64,000 bases of DNA, taken from the NCBI GenBank assembly GCA_973895155.1, contig OZ316899.1, positions 13,640,001 to 13,704,000 of the forward strand, in the 5' to 3' direction. Source of the stretch: Marsupella aquatica (taxonomy: Eukaryota > Marchantiophyta). The position numbers and the translations under genes are program-made. Of the stretch, positions 11,502 through 21,363 are shown piece by piece; within the stretch, counting starts at the first letter, position 1, and each line of letters opens with the position of its first letter. The notes under the pieces were generated by a model, which ran no database searches, was not told where the DNA came from, and saw nothing but the letters and a program-made list of their open reading frames with translations.

Positions 11502-12922
11502 GCTAACATTATGCTTCGACAACTAGACAGAAATAGAAAAACAAACATAGGAACTCACTCTTTTGGGTCTCTTTATGAGATCCACTTGGGGTTGTTTCTT
11601 GCTTGGCTTTCGCTCTGGGTTTCCGACTCCTTGCAACTTGGACGACTCGGGTCTCGCAAATCCTTTGTAGCTCTATGGCCGATCGATCGATCTCTTCATT
11701 GGTTGCTTGCTTCATCTTCGACAAAATATTCCTTGGAACTATATTCTTTGATAACTTCTGGAAAGCATCTTTCTCCGTATCATCAAATGGGGAACTCCAC
11801 TGTGTCAAGATACCATGGACAATGCAAAACCTCCCAGTTTGTCATCTTCCTTGGGGGAAACTTCCCTTCTGCTGGGTACATCAAGTACCCAAGAAAGTCC
11901 CCAGACGCTTCAGACCTTGAAATTACAACGGCCCACTTTTGAAAGGCACCAGGATAGGCCCAAAAATAGGAAGGGTCACTCCTCTCCATTTTCATGTAAT
12001 ATCGATACAAATATCTCTTTGCTCTCTTGCGGTTGATATCACTCAAATCCTCCTTATCAGCGTACTTGGATTCCCAAATGTTGTTGAAGAACTTGGCCCT
12101 TACGGAATCACCGTACTTTCTAAAATCCTCTAAAATCACTTCCCTCAACTTCTCAAATGTCATGACCTCTCCGCCTAGTGTTGAAAGACGTTGTTCTATG
12201 CACGAAGCCATAACTTCGTTCAAAGACACATCTAAGAGAGCAGTGGCTATCCCCTCAATTGTATTCCAAACATGCCAGGTGTGACACCACTGCTTGACGG
12301 GGTCATCAGAAATGCCAAAGGGATGAAAAACTGTTTCCGTAAGTCAGGAGTACAATGAGCAACGAGAAGTGTACTTTGCAGCTTTGGATCTAATGCCGAA
12401 TTGGCAGTGAACAAGCGAGCTCTATCCATCATGCAGAATACGGCGTCAGGGACCTTCTCGTGTTTCAGCCGATCAGTAAGACTATACATTTCGGCACAAG
12501 TGTCCATGAAATCTTCAAACTCTAGGCTTAGCAAGGAAGTGAGCTTCGGTGTTTTCACGGTCCACTCCTTAGTTGCTTCCTTCATCATCTGATTGTGACA
12601 AAGACTGGTCTCTTCGACAAACCACGGTGCACCAGAATTGCTCGCCTGGGTCTTCATCACCTGGAACTGCTGCGAGTAGGACTTGATCTTATTCTCACAC
12701 AGGATATAGACCAAAGCCTCCAGTGGCATCTTCTTAGTAAACCAAGAACCTTTTCGGGTCCCTTTCCGAGTCTTCTCAAATTTGGCATAATTCGCTTCAT
12801 CTATGATGGGTTTATAATATTCAAGATCATGTGCTAAAATCCTCCTGATTTTGTCCGCATCCAAAATTCAAGAAGACTCTACAACTGCTTGCCCCGTCCT
12901 GTGAAATTCAGCATATTAGAAA

Positions 12923-12937
12923 TAGCGCCTGGCGCTA
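12923..12937. repeat. E1 palindrome in methyltransferase-like gene intron
   Basis: TAGCGCCTGGCGCTA within the intron at about 13030-12880 (minus-strand donor GTGAGTTGTC). Confidence 0.8.
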
Positions 12938-13756
12938 ACATAGACCCTTAAACCAGAAAGAACATTCAATGCACAGACAGAAACTGAGAAATTTGAGAGT
13001 TTCAATCATTGGTGAGAGACAACTCACTGGTTCACAATGTGCATCGCTGCTTCAATCTCGATGATAGATTCCTTGTCCCCCTTAAATATTGTGCATTGCA
13101 CTCGAGGATGATACTTTGGATTCTCTGGGCTCTCACTAGTAACTTGTGTCCACGAAAATAGTTGATGATTCCCATCAAAAATTGAGAACATTTTGTCCTT
13201 GAGGACCAAGAAAGCGGGGTCTACTTCACATTCGGCTTCAAACAATTGGTTCTCCGCAACCCAAATCGGATCCCAGGTGCTCCGAATTTCATCTGTACAC
13301 AACTGTGGAGCACCTTTGGTGTTGGAAGGTTGGACAAAAAACCGCATGCCTATGGACAAAATAGTACCCAGATGTCCTGAAGGAGTCCTTCAGCTTCTCG
13401 ATTGATTGACTATTCCTTTGAAGAGTGCGGACGACCTCCATATGAACGAGACGGCATAACGGAATCCGCGGTGGCTCCTTCGGTAATCCATTCGCATCAA
13501 CGCCAAACAACATGACGTGCTTTTCTATCACATCGACCACTGATTTCTCAATATCTTTGGCGTTCTGGACAGCAAACTCACCGACCTGCTCCATTTTTGC
13601 TCGCCTTGGTTTTGGACACGGAAGCTCTACCTGACTGAGGGGATATTGCGCAGTGGAACGAGTTATCCTTCGACTCGAAACACAACTAGAATACGACGAC
13701 TTTGAAGACTGAGAATGGTTTGGTGACCCAGATCCCATTTCGTTATACTCTCCCAC

Positions 13757-15027
13757 CCACCGTGTTGCGATGCACTCCTATGCAAGTTGGAATCGTACGG
13801 GAGTTCAGTTAGGAATTATTTGGGAATTTGGAGACACTTACTTGTGTGGAGCTCCTGTACGTCTGCGAGCAACCATACCAACGCAATTGAGGCAAATCTT
13901 CCACACCTGAAACAACTTTGGAAAGCCCGAAGTACCTTCAATGTACTGCCGTTGGAAATATTTGCGATGGCATACTCAACCGAGAAGGGTATCTAAGGTC
14001 TGGAGGACCGTTAAACAAATAAGCGTATAGAGGTCAAACTCAACAAACACCTGGAGAAGATTGGACCGTTGATTAAGTCTCAGATGGATCAACGGAGTTG
14101 TGTGAAGGTATCCGTTGAAGTTACCGTTACTAAACCCCTAGGATACAAATGGATCCAGCCAGCGAAAGAGCCACATATACCCGTTCAAGTTACCATTGAA
14201 TCATAGGTGTTCCATAGATAGCGCCCGACGCTAGCATTGGGGGTTATATTTATGGGGACATTGTCGTCTCCAATCGATCATATAGATCAAAATAATTTCC
14301 CATATGAAACACATTTTGGCACGCTTACTTTACTAGCGCCCGGCGCTAGCGAAAGATCCCAATATATACGTTCAAGTTACCGTTTAATAATGAGTCGACG
14401 ATAGATAGCGCCCGGTGTTAGCAAAAAGGTCTCATATATCCGTTCAAGTGACCGTTTAAGATTGGGTCTTCGATAGATAGCACCCGGCGCTAGCATTGGG
14501 GTTATCTTTATGTGAACAATGTCATTTCTATTAGGTCCAATTTAGAAAAATAATTTCCCATCTGAACCACATTTTGACACTCTTACTTTACTAGCGCCAG
14601 GCGCTAGCCAAATATCCCAACCTATATCCGTTCAGGTTACCGTTTAATAATGGGTCTTGATTAGATAGTGCCTGGCGCTAGCATTGGGGGATTATCTTCA
14701 TAGATGATATTTGAGTCAAACTTTTCCACTCGTACTTTGCTAGCGCCTGGCGCTAGCGAAAGAGTCCACTCAAAGAAACTCTCAATTGTTTCACGACAAA
14801 CCAAAACATTATAGACATTGGATAGCGCTAGGCGCTACCATTCAAAAATTCATTGAATTGATATGAATTATGTTCACTTATGATACAATATTTCATAGAC
14901 AATCAAATTGTAATGCCGTTAGAAAATGACAAATATTCATTGATGGCCGGCCATTTTGTTGTACTTTCAATGGTTCAATTCATCCCAAATGAATTGTCCG
15001 AAACCAAAATTCAGGAAATCATTCTCG
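13757..15027. promoter_or_regulatory. Divergent intergenic region of MULE E1 with palindrome array
   Basis: This lies between the minus-strand methyltransferase-like gene and the plus-strand transposase. Eight palindromes occur in about 620 bp: 14219-14233, 14334-14348, 14406-14420, 14478-14492, 14592-14606, 14666-14680, 14741-14755 and 14823-14837. Most fit TAGCGCCYGGCGCTA with one or two changes. They are embedded in imperfect tandem units marked by CCGTTCAAGTTACCGTTTAA and GCATTGGGGGTTATCTTTAT. A bidirectional promoter or enhancer role is inferred from position. I cannot assign TATA boxes. The 13790-14140 part has no gene I can support. Confidence 0.6.
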
Positions 15028-18000
15028 ATGGATTTGCTAATTGTAATCTCTCGCTCTCCGCCTGGAGACCTAGTGTCAATCCCTCTCCCAAGTCCTAAGA
15101 AACATGATCATATTTCCGAGGAATTTCTTGCCACCAGGTTTGGAATCCTTGGTGTGAGTATACGCAGAATCGTGATCTCGGGATCAGATGAGGTTGTTGA
15201 TGCTCATGTCACTGGAGGAGTTCGGCACTGGAGATTGTGCGGTGGTGTGAGGTATGACATTGTTAGTTTAGGGAAATTTGAGGTACCATCCTTGTCGTCA
15301 AAGGATATGATGAAAGTAGATTTGATTGACCTTTCAGATAGTAGTGATGATCAAGACATTTCAAAGATTCCTGTTCCTCAAAACAATGTGAAAATGGAGG
15401 AAATGGATGTGTTGACGAAGGGTGCCAATTTGATTGTCTACCGGAGGAGTGCGCTTGATACGATTCTACAATCAAAAGGTCACAGTGAGATCTCTAGATT
15501 CATGCGAAGGAATGATTACACATTTGAGCAAGTAACAAGCTTGCCTGGAACGTACAATGGGAATGTTGTTTTTGAGTTGCCTCCTATTGTTGGAGTTTGT
15601 TCAAAAGGTGAATGTCTCCGAGACATGGATCGGGGAAAAGACTGTTACTATTGGACTCGGATTGTCACAACTTCCGCAAATGTTGTCCCCAAAAAGATGT
15701 GGGATTTTGGGAAAGTGTTTTGCACCGGTTCTCTAGAATGTCGTAACAATTCATGTGAGTTCTAGATCGAACATGAAAGGAGGAATGCGCGGTTTTGGGG
15801 GAAAATTCCTAAGCTTTCCGGTCCGCACATTGTCGGGAAACTCATTCCTGAAGGCGGGATTGTTTGTCATTATTGTTCGGAGCGTCCATTTTGCGTTGAA
15901 TCATGTCCAGCCATGATGTTCTACATGTACACATCTTCCAAAGTTGAAGCGGAATCCGCTAAGCATATGTCACGTCTTGCTATTCACATGGGATTTCATA
16001 ATCATCCTAGCAAGCAAGTGTTTTCCAGAGAGGCTGAAAAGGTGGCAAAGATACACTTGGAGAAAAGTTTGAGTTTGAATTCGCGTGCAACTGCTTTGGG
16101 TATGAAGAACACAGTCACCGAATCTCTTTTTAAAGCGATGTGTGAGTCATCGGTGAAGGATATGATCCCAATAGAAGAGACAGAGATTTTTGAATCTCTT
16201 CAGGTGATCTCAACCCCTCAAAAATTTGTGAATCTTCTCAGAAGTATCCGTCAAGACCAAAAAGGAAGAGGGGAACTGGAATTTCTGGTTAGCATGCAAA
16301 ATAACATTTCCTTCCCTTTTCTTCAAAGGTTCTTGTTGCCCGGGCAAGGATGCCGAGATGAAAGTGCGCACATTTTCAAAATATCCATTAAGGGTGAAGG
16401 CTCTGGTCTGGATCTTCTTTGAAGGATGACCCCCGGAGGGCCTCTTGAGGGTGCTTGGGTAAGTTTTGATGTGATGCATCGAATGACTAAGGATTGGCTT
16501 ACATTCAGTGTCCATGTTTATGACCATAACTATCGTGCACTTTGCACGATATTCACTTGCGAGTTGCGAGCAGAAGATACAAAAACACTTGAGAGGGCTT
16601 GGCGTCTAATGTTGGAGGTAGCGGCTGAGAATGGTCTTGAGAATGTACACATTCATGGTTTCATGGCGGACAATGCTCAAGCAGGTTGGAATGCTGTCAG
16701 GAATGTGTTCTTTGAGGGAATACCGAATCCTGAACGTGAACAATCAGATGCGTTTCATTTCTTCCAGTCATTTCGGAGACACTCAATCGAAGGCATTCAT
16801 GAGGGAAAGCAGGGTGAACATCGTGCCCTTTGGGATAGGTTGCAGAATGCAGAATCATTTATTGAGGCATATCGTATTTCGAGAGAAATTGATGCGTGGT
16901 GGAGGGCTGGTAATTGTTACCCTGGGAAATTATGAATGTTGCAAGGTTGGATATCTTGGTGGGTGGTCCGATGGCGCCAATGGGGGAACTTTATCAGATT
17001 GGTGAGTTTTCTAAACACTTGTTGGTTAGCGCCTGGCGCTAGTCATACTCGTTCTACTCTACAGGCATTAGTACTATTGAGGGTCTCTAGGCTAGCGCCT
17101 GGTGCTACTCATACTGGTTCTACTCTATAGCCATTAGTACTGTTGAGGGTCTCTAGGCTAGCGCCTGGCGCTACACAAAAAGGTAATACTTGATATCCTG
17201 TACAAGCATTCAGGGTTCTATTTTATATTTCTTGGCGCTATTGAACTCTCTAAAGTTGTTTCCTGCTTTCTGTAGAGCAAGAGTGCAGAAGAAGCAGCGA
17301 TGATTCCAAATTGTGGTAGATCCGAGTCGTCTCACGCGTCGATGATTGCTTGGCAAACCAAGAAGAAGGTTGGCATCTTAGAAGGGTGTGAAACAGATCA
17401 GAACAGGGCGATATCTCAAATTGCCGCCTATACGACTTACAAAAGGGATTGAACAGAGGGAATGGTCCAACTGTGTTTGAGTTGGCTTTCCGATCTGCTG
17501 ATCTAGCGGGGTCCCCATGGTTGTTTGAAGAGGCTTTGAACCTTTTCCTTTCCAATGCGGCTGAATTCGATTTGGAAAGGAGTTCACCTTTGAACGGGGA
17601 TGTTGTTACACGATCAGTAAAGAGGAAAGGCCATGCTACTGGAAACGTCTGCGCTCAAGACTCCCACAGGCACAATACTGTCCTCATTACAACTCCAAAC
17701 ACCCGAGGTTTCAAGCAAAGAAATCTAAATAGAACTGATTTTTTGCCCATTCAATTTGAACCTCTAGTCCAAGATAGTGAAGTCGTCAATCTTACAGAGA
17801 GCGATTGTTCCGATAGCCTTAACGAGCGGACGCCTCCTCCTCCAATGCAAACGAGGTCATCGGTGACTCCAATTACTCCCCCAGTATATGTTGTTCAGGA
17901 AGAAACCCCGCCTGTGTTAGAGGCCAGTGTTCCTTCTGGATCCTGGCATATTCGTCAAACTTTGAAGCATGGAGCCGGACCTGTTTGCAATGGATCCCTT

Positions 18001-18768
18001 GGCGGACAAGGAGATCATGATGAATGTCAAAATCGATTAAAGAAGGTAGGTTACCGGACGGCAAGTGGAGTTGTTGGTATTGCAATTCGAGCAGCGCGGC
18101 TTTTTAGAGGGGAACCACATCCGGAACTGATCTGGTTCTGTCCAAATAATGTTTGTTACAACAGTTGTCCTCGAAAAGGTGTGGTGAACGTTCCTCCCCC
18201 TGTCAATCACCTGCCTGTTGCATTGAGTACAAATCTTTCCGCAATGGAGGTCGAGTTTCTGAAGGAGAATGGAATATCAATCGGTGGTGTAGGTCATGGT
18301 GTAGAAAATGCACCAATTGGACTCGATCTCCGCATTGATGTCAATACTTTCCCTGAAAGAATCAATCTAGTTGAGCCGACAATTTGCTGTTTATCTCGAA
18401 ACGGAAGGACGTACTTACAGAGAGTGCATCTAACTAAGTCGCACTATAAGAAGATTGAAGCAGCTAAGAAAGAGGAGATGAAAGTAATATGTTCCAGGGA
18501 TGTTGCAACAGGAAATGGATGGGGCAAACAATTTTGTGTTCAATCACCACTCTGTGATTGCCTATTGGGTTCAGATTTGCTGCTTCCCGTGCTGTTCTTG
18601 CGAAGATTTTTACCGTCGTCATGCCCACAAAAAACCTTTCATGCCTTGCAAACATCTGTACTGGATTTATAAAAATGTTCTCAAGCTGGACCTACGAGAA
18701 TCCACATTGTCAAGTCAGCCGATACTCACCGTTGGAGAAATACATCTATTGTTGGAACGGGAAACTTG
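15028..18768 (+). pseudogene. E1 MULE transposase (zinc finger, DDE core, SWIM)
   Basis: The start ATG at 15028 is set by alignment with the E2 start (MDLLIVISRSPPGD against MASLVIIRSVPGD). A zinc-finger-like segment runs 15715-16010 (CTGSLECRNNSC, CHYCSERPFCVESC, HMGFHNHP), resembling WRKY-GCM1/FLYWCH-type fingers. The DDE-type core has SFDVMHRM (about 16465) and FMADNAQAGWNAV (about 16660), then SDAFHFFQS where most MULEs have a C..H motif. After an intron (17002-17275) comes SESSHASM, the block that follows MULE cores. Near 18600 there is a SWIM finger (CSCEDFYRR...PCKHLYW). Stops: TAG 15763-15765, TGA 16420-16422, TGA near 16933. Frameshifts near 17448 and 18490. It would cut and join E1 ends. 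Confidence 0.75.
17002..17275 (+). other. E1 transposase intron carrying three palindromes
   Basis: Donor TTG/GTGAGT and acceptor TTCTGTAG. The palindromes are at 17027-17041, 17093-17107 and 17159-17173, within a 66-bp tandem triplication (ACTCTAYAGSCATTAGTACT). The intron sits at exactly the same coding position (after N-F-[IL]-R-L) as the E2 intron 46334-46492, which carries the E2 motif instead. Confidence 0.8.
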
Positions 18769-19367
18769 AGTGGAAACCGTTGGCTATTGTGTGGTTTACG
18801 TTCAACCGTGCTTTCTTTTCTTTGTCGTTATCCAACGGCATTATCAGATGGACATTTTTTAGAATGAGTACGTTACATGTTTTTAATGTGGAGTGTCATC
18901 ATATGTAGCGCCTGGCGCTAGTATTATTGACATATTGATTCAATAATTGTCTAACGAGGGTTTTACACTGCCTTGTTTTTATTAGAGTTGGTTTTCCTGT
19001 CACACTCATTATACCCCACCAGGAGGTTTTTTGGGAATCAGTACATTATATGTTTTTAGTTTCTTAAAGTAGAGTGTCATCAATGGTAGCGCCTGGCGCT
19101 AGTATTATTGACAGTCGATTCAGATCGTGTACTTTTGAGGTTTGGACAATGCCTCGTTTTTATTAAAGTTTGGTTTCAAACGCCGTGATAAGTACTATGA
19201 GTCACTGAATACATAAAATGCAATGGAGGTTTGGGATGGAGTTTTTGTTTGTTTTGCTGGTGATTGTAAATAGGAAGTAAATTTGAAGCAGGTATTTCCT
19301 GATGTGAGTAAAAACTTTGCTCGTAACAGTAAAAAAACTCCTGTTTCCTAGCACGGTGTAAACCCTC
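18769..19367. repeat. Right subterminal region and terminus of MULE E1
   Basis: Non-coding sequence with two perfect palindromes TAGCGCCTGGCGCTA (18906-18920, 19087-19101) in a roughly 180-bp tandem duplication (both followed by GTATTATTGACA). The terminal inverted repeat ends at 19365-19367. Confidence 0.75.
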
Positions 19368-19376
19368 GGCCCATTA
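19368..19376. repeat. Right 9-bp target site duplication of MULE E1
   Basis: GGCCCATTA, identical to 7450-7458. Confidence 0.92.
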
Positions 19377-19745
19377 TGGGAAGATCAATGAGATCCTGAC
19401 AGTGAAGTACCATGCACATATTACTTTGGATGAGGTGATATTTAAGTGCAAATGGTTCAAGATGAATCTTGTAGGCAACAATAAAACCTGTGAAGAAGAT
19501 GCATGCGGATTTACCCGTTTGAAGACATCTGCAAATAGTGTTATTAATTAGTTCCAATTGGAGGTCTTCAGATCCCTTTGCCTTCCCACATCACCCTGAG
19601 CAGTGCTTTTACCTACCCTATCCAAATGACCCACATTGGTCCATTGTCGTGCCTTATATCCCTAGATCACGGTCTATAGTGCAAGAGAGACCCAATGTCA
19701 TTGTAGTGGAAGACAACGACATCCCCAACCCTCCACAAGCTAGTT
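19368..19745 (+). pseudogene. CACTA-1 DUF4216-like fragment, part 2
   Basis: The frame continues directly from 7458 across E1: YGKINEILTVKYHAHITLDE, then VIFKCKWFKMN and GFTRLKT. After a stop or shift near 19550 it goes on with DPFAFPHHPEQCFYLPYP and HWSIVVPYIPR, ending at a TAG near 19746. The order (YG..I..I, F.C.W, F.R, PF....Q.FY, W.VV...PR) is that of the DUF4216 domain of plant En/Spm transposon proteins. The short stretch 19746-19825 after it has no gene. Confidence 0.75.
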
Positions 19746-19820
19746 AGTATATTTTGTATGTAGCCAGGGCCCCCCGCAACCACCACCTTCATGTTTTTTT
19801 TAATCGGCAATATAAAAATT

Positions 19821-19825
19821 GGCAT
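19821..19825. repeat. Left TSD of unit B copy 1
   Basis: GGCAT, repeated at 22272-22276 directly after the element. Confidence 0.85.
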
Positions 19826-20149
19826 TGTGACACCGATGACATGGTCCTTATTCTATAATCTGAGTAACTAGGTTGCTGTATGCAAGGAGTAGCTATTGAT
19901 ACCGCATAACAATTAGCAAGATGGCAAGAATAAGGGCAATCATGGCGTTAAGAGTAGGGAAATAAAAGCTATGTCGCGGGTGGTCGGCGACCATATCTCT
20001 TTCAATATGTCACCAAATCCGGATCTGTAAAGAGCATTGGAAAGATCTGGTCAAGGCGAGTAAAATCGATATAAAACACTCGGGAAACGGAGGTGTATTA
20101 AGGAAGATACGGCCTGATTAGTGTGACGGGTTAACTTGTGGCCGGAATT

Positions 20150-20540
20150 AGCGGGTTCGGCTTCAGTTTCGGGTTAACCCAAGCTCGGCCACGGCTTAGC
20201 TTAGGTAAGCACGGCTTCAGCTTAGCTCAGGTAAGCACGCCTTCAGCTTATCTTAGGTAAGCACGGCTTCAGCTTAGCTCAAGTAAGCACAGCTTCAGCT
20301 TAGGCTTAACCCGGGTTCGGATTAGATTGATCCCGGGTTAGACTTAACTCGGGTTAGCCTAAACTCAGGCTCAGGTTAGCATAGGTAAGCTCGGGTTCGG
20401 GCTCAGCTTAGGTTAGCGGTTAGCAGATAGCGGGTAGCGGCCTAACCCGAGACCACGGGTTAGCTCTACTCGGGTTAGATAGGATAGCTAGGTTAGCCAA
20501 ACTCGGGTTAGCTATGTAACTCGGGTTAGCGCAGCAGTGA
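20150..20540. repeat. Clustered near-palindromes upstream of TATA box in unit B copy 1
   Basis: Repeats of CACGGCTTCAGCTTAGCTCA type (20160-20310) are followed by repeats of AACTCGGGTTAG (20290-20535). The 12-mer TAACTCGGGTTA is two changes from a perfect palindrome. The same cluster appears in the other two copies (42700-43080 inverted, 54070-54450). The position just upstream of the TATA-like box suggests a U3 enhancer. Confidence 0.65.
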
Positions 20541-20944
20541 GTACCCCCTCTTGGTTGCGGGGGCATAACTCTCTGTGTATTTGACCAAATCGGCTATAAT
20601 TGACCTCGTTGGAAAGAGGAGCTCAAGCCGCTTCCAACGCTGCTATCCACGCAGTAAATGGTTGAATAGAGAAATCAGGAGAGGAGGCGCAAGCTCGCAA
20701 AAACCATGGAGGAGGGCCAAATCCAAAGTACATAGCCAATTCGAGATATAAATAAAGTTGCGAGTTAGGGTTCAGTAGTTAGAGATAGTGGCGGCTCTGT
20801 TAGGGCTGGGATGGGGCTCCAGCAGCGTAGTATCCACCCATTTGGGCTCAGTATGAGAGTATATAGAGCAGCCCCCCGGTAGAGGCAGGGGGGGACTTCA
20901 GTTGTGTGATCTCACTTAGACTGAGCAGTAGGGAAGAGCTCTGT

Positions 20945-21363
20945 GCAAGCAAGGCTGGACTTGGACGCTGCGTGTTGGGGAGAGCTTGGTTGTGCTATTA
21001 CTCAGGGAGTAATCAGCCAAGCTTCACAGCAACGGGTTGCTAGGTTTGCGAGCTGGATTGTGGCTCTTTCTAGTGGGTAGCACAACTGGGTTCTTTTCCC
21101 CCGATACAGAGCCTTGGTGATAGGTGATGTATTGGTGATTGTAAACTGTGGGGAGGATGTCAATTTGATTTGTGGTGAGCACATTAGGGAGGCTGAGACA
21201 TTGATTGAGGGGCAGCAGGAGGAGCATTTACAGTTCAGTCTGGCAAGGCTACGTGATCCATGGGGAGTCCCGGCCTTTGTCTGGTGGAGAGCACTAAGGG
21301 ATCTATGGCCAGAGCGGAGCTTGCAGGGCAAGCGTGAGGCCGGGCCTCATTGCAGTCTGGGGT
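20945..21363 (+). pseudogene. Unit B ORF of about 140 codons, unknown product
   Basis: The frame reads FASWIVALSSG, one TAG near 21079, then HNWVLFPRYRALVIGDVLVI and SLARLRDPWGVPAFVWW, ending at 21363. In copy 2 the same frame is open (minus strand 42279-41857), so the ORF is preserved in at least one copy. I recognise no domain. The following region 21738-21956 (CTGCIKAGWVRTVIALIAES, GMAEWWGNGLEV) is also shared by all copies and may be a second exon. Function unknown. Confidence 0.4.

Larger units (their letters stand above)
9654..13737 (-). pseudogene. E1 ParB-like / N4-N6 DNA methyltransferase-like multi-exon gene
   Basis: The gene starts at the ATG at 13737 (MGSGSPNHS). Exon 1 (to about 13030) has EPPRIPLCRLVHMEVV, then after a frameshift near 13380 VLKDKMFSIFDGNHQLFSW, the pattern of a ParB-type domain (IPL...dGNHR..A). 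A long helical central exon (about 12870-11560) has frameshifts near 12300 and 11800. The next exon (about 11460-10740) holds FGVDVGFLYLPTG and MDPFLFDDGLLAI, the methyltransferase motif IV region with the expected DPPY replaced. The exon from about 10630 to 10036 contains IFIDWTACSGSSFVAGDYCG and FVIGVEG, a SAM-binding motif I-like block. An acidic Ser-rich tail ends at 9654. Three introns each contain one E1 palindrome. It is homologous to the E2 gene at 25349-30901. ParB-plus-methylase fusions are known mainly from prokaryotes; here catalysis is doubtful. Confidence 0.6.
7459..19367. mobile_element. MULE E1, 11.9-kb autonomous-type Mutator-like element
   Basis: The left end starts GGGTATAACGACCGTGACAG. 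The right end, on the minus strand and two bases in (from 19365), starts GGGTTTACACCGTGCTAGG, giving a short imperfect terminal inverted repeat. A perfect 9-bp duplication flanks it. Inside are a minus-strand gene of unknown product (8332-9227), a minus-strand ParB/methyltransferase-like gene (9654-13737), a divergent repeat-rich promoter region and a plus-strand MULE transposase (15028-18768). About 21 copies of the near-palindrome TAGCGCCYGGCGCTA are scattered only in non-coding parts. Stops in the genes indicate a decayed copy. Confidence 0.88.

Noticed and set aside
8296-19101. CRISPR-like array of the 15-bp palindromes
   Set aside because: Spacing is irregular, spacers are not uniform, copies lie in introns and both subterminal regions, and the genome is eukaryotic.
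20945-21363. Considering unit B a gene-bearing host segment
   Set aside because: Three copies with independent 5-bp target duplications show it is a mobile unit.
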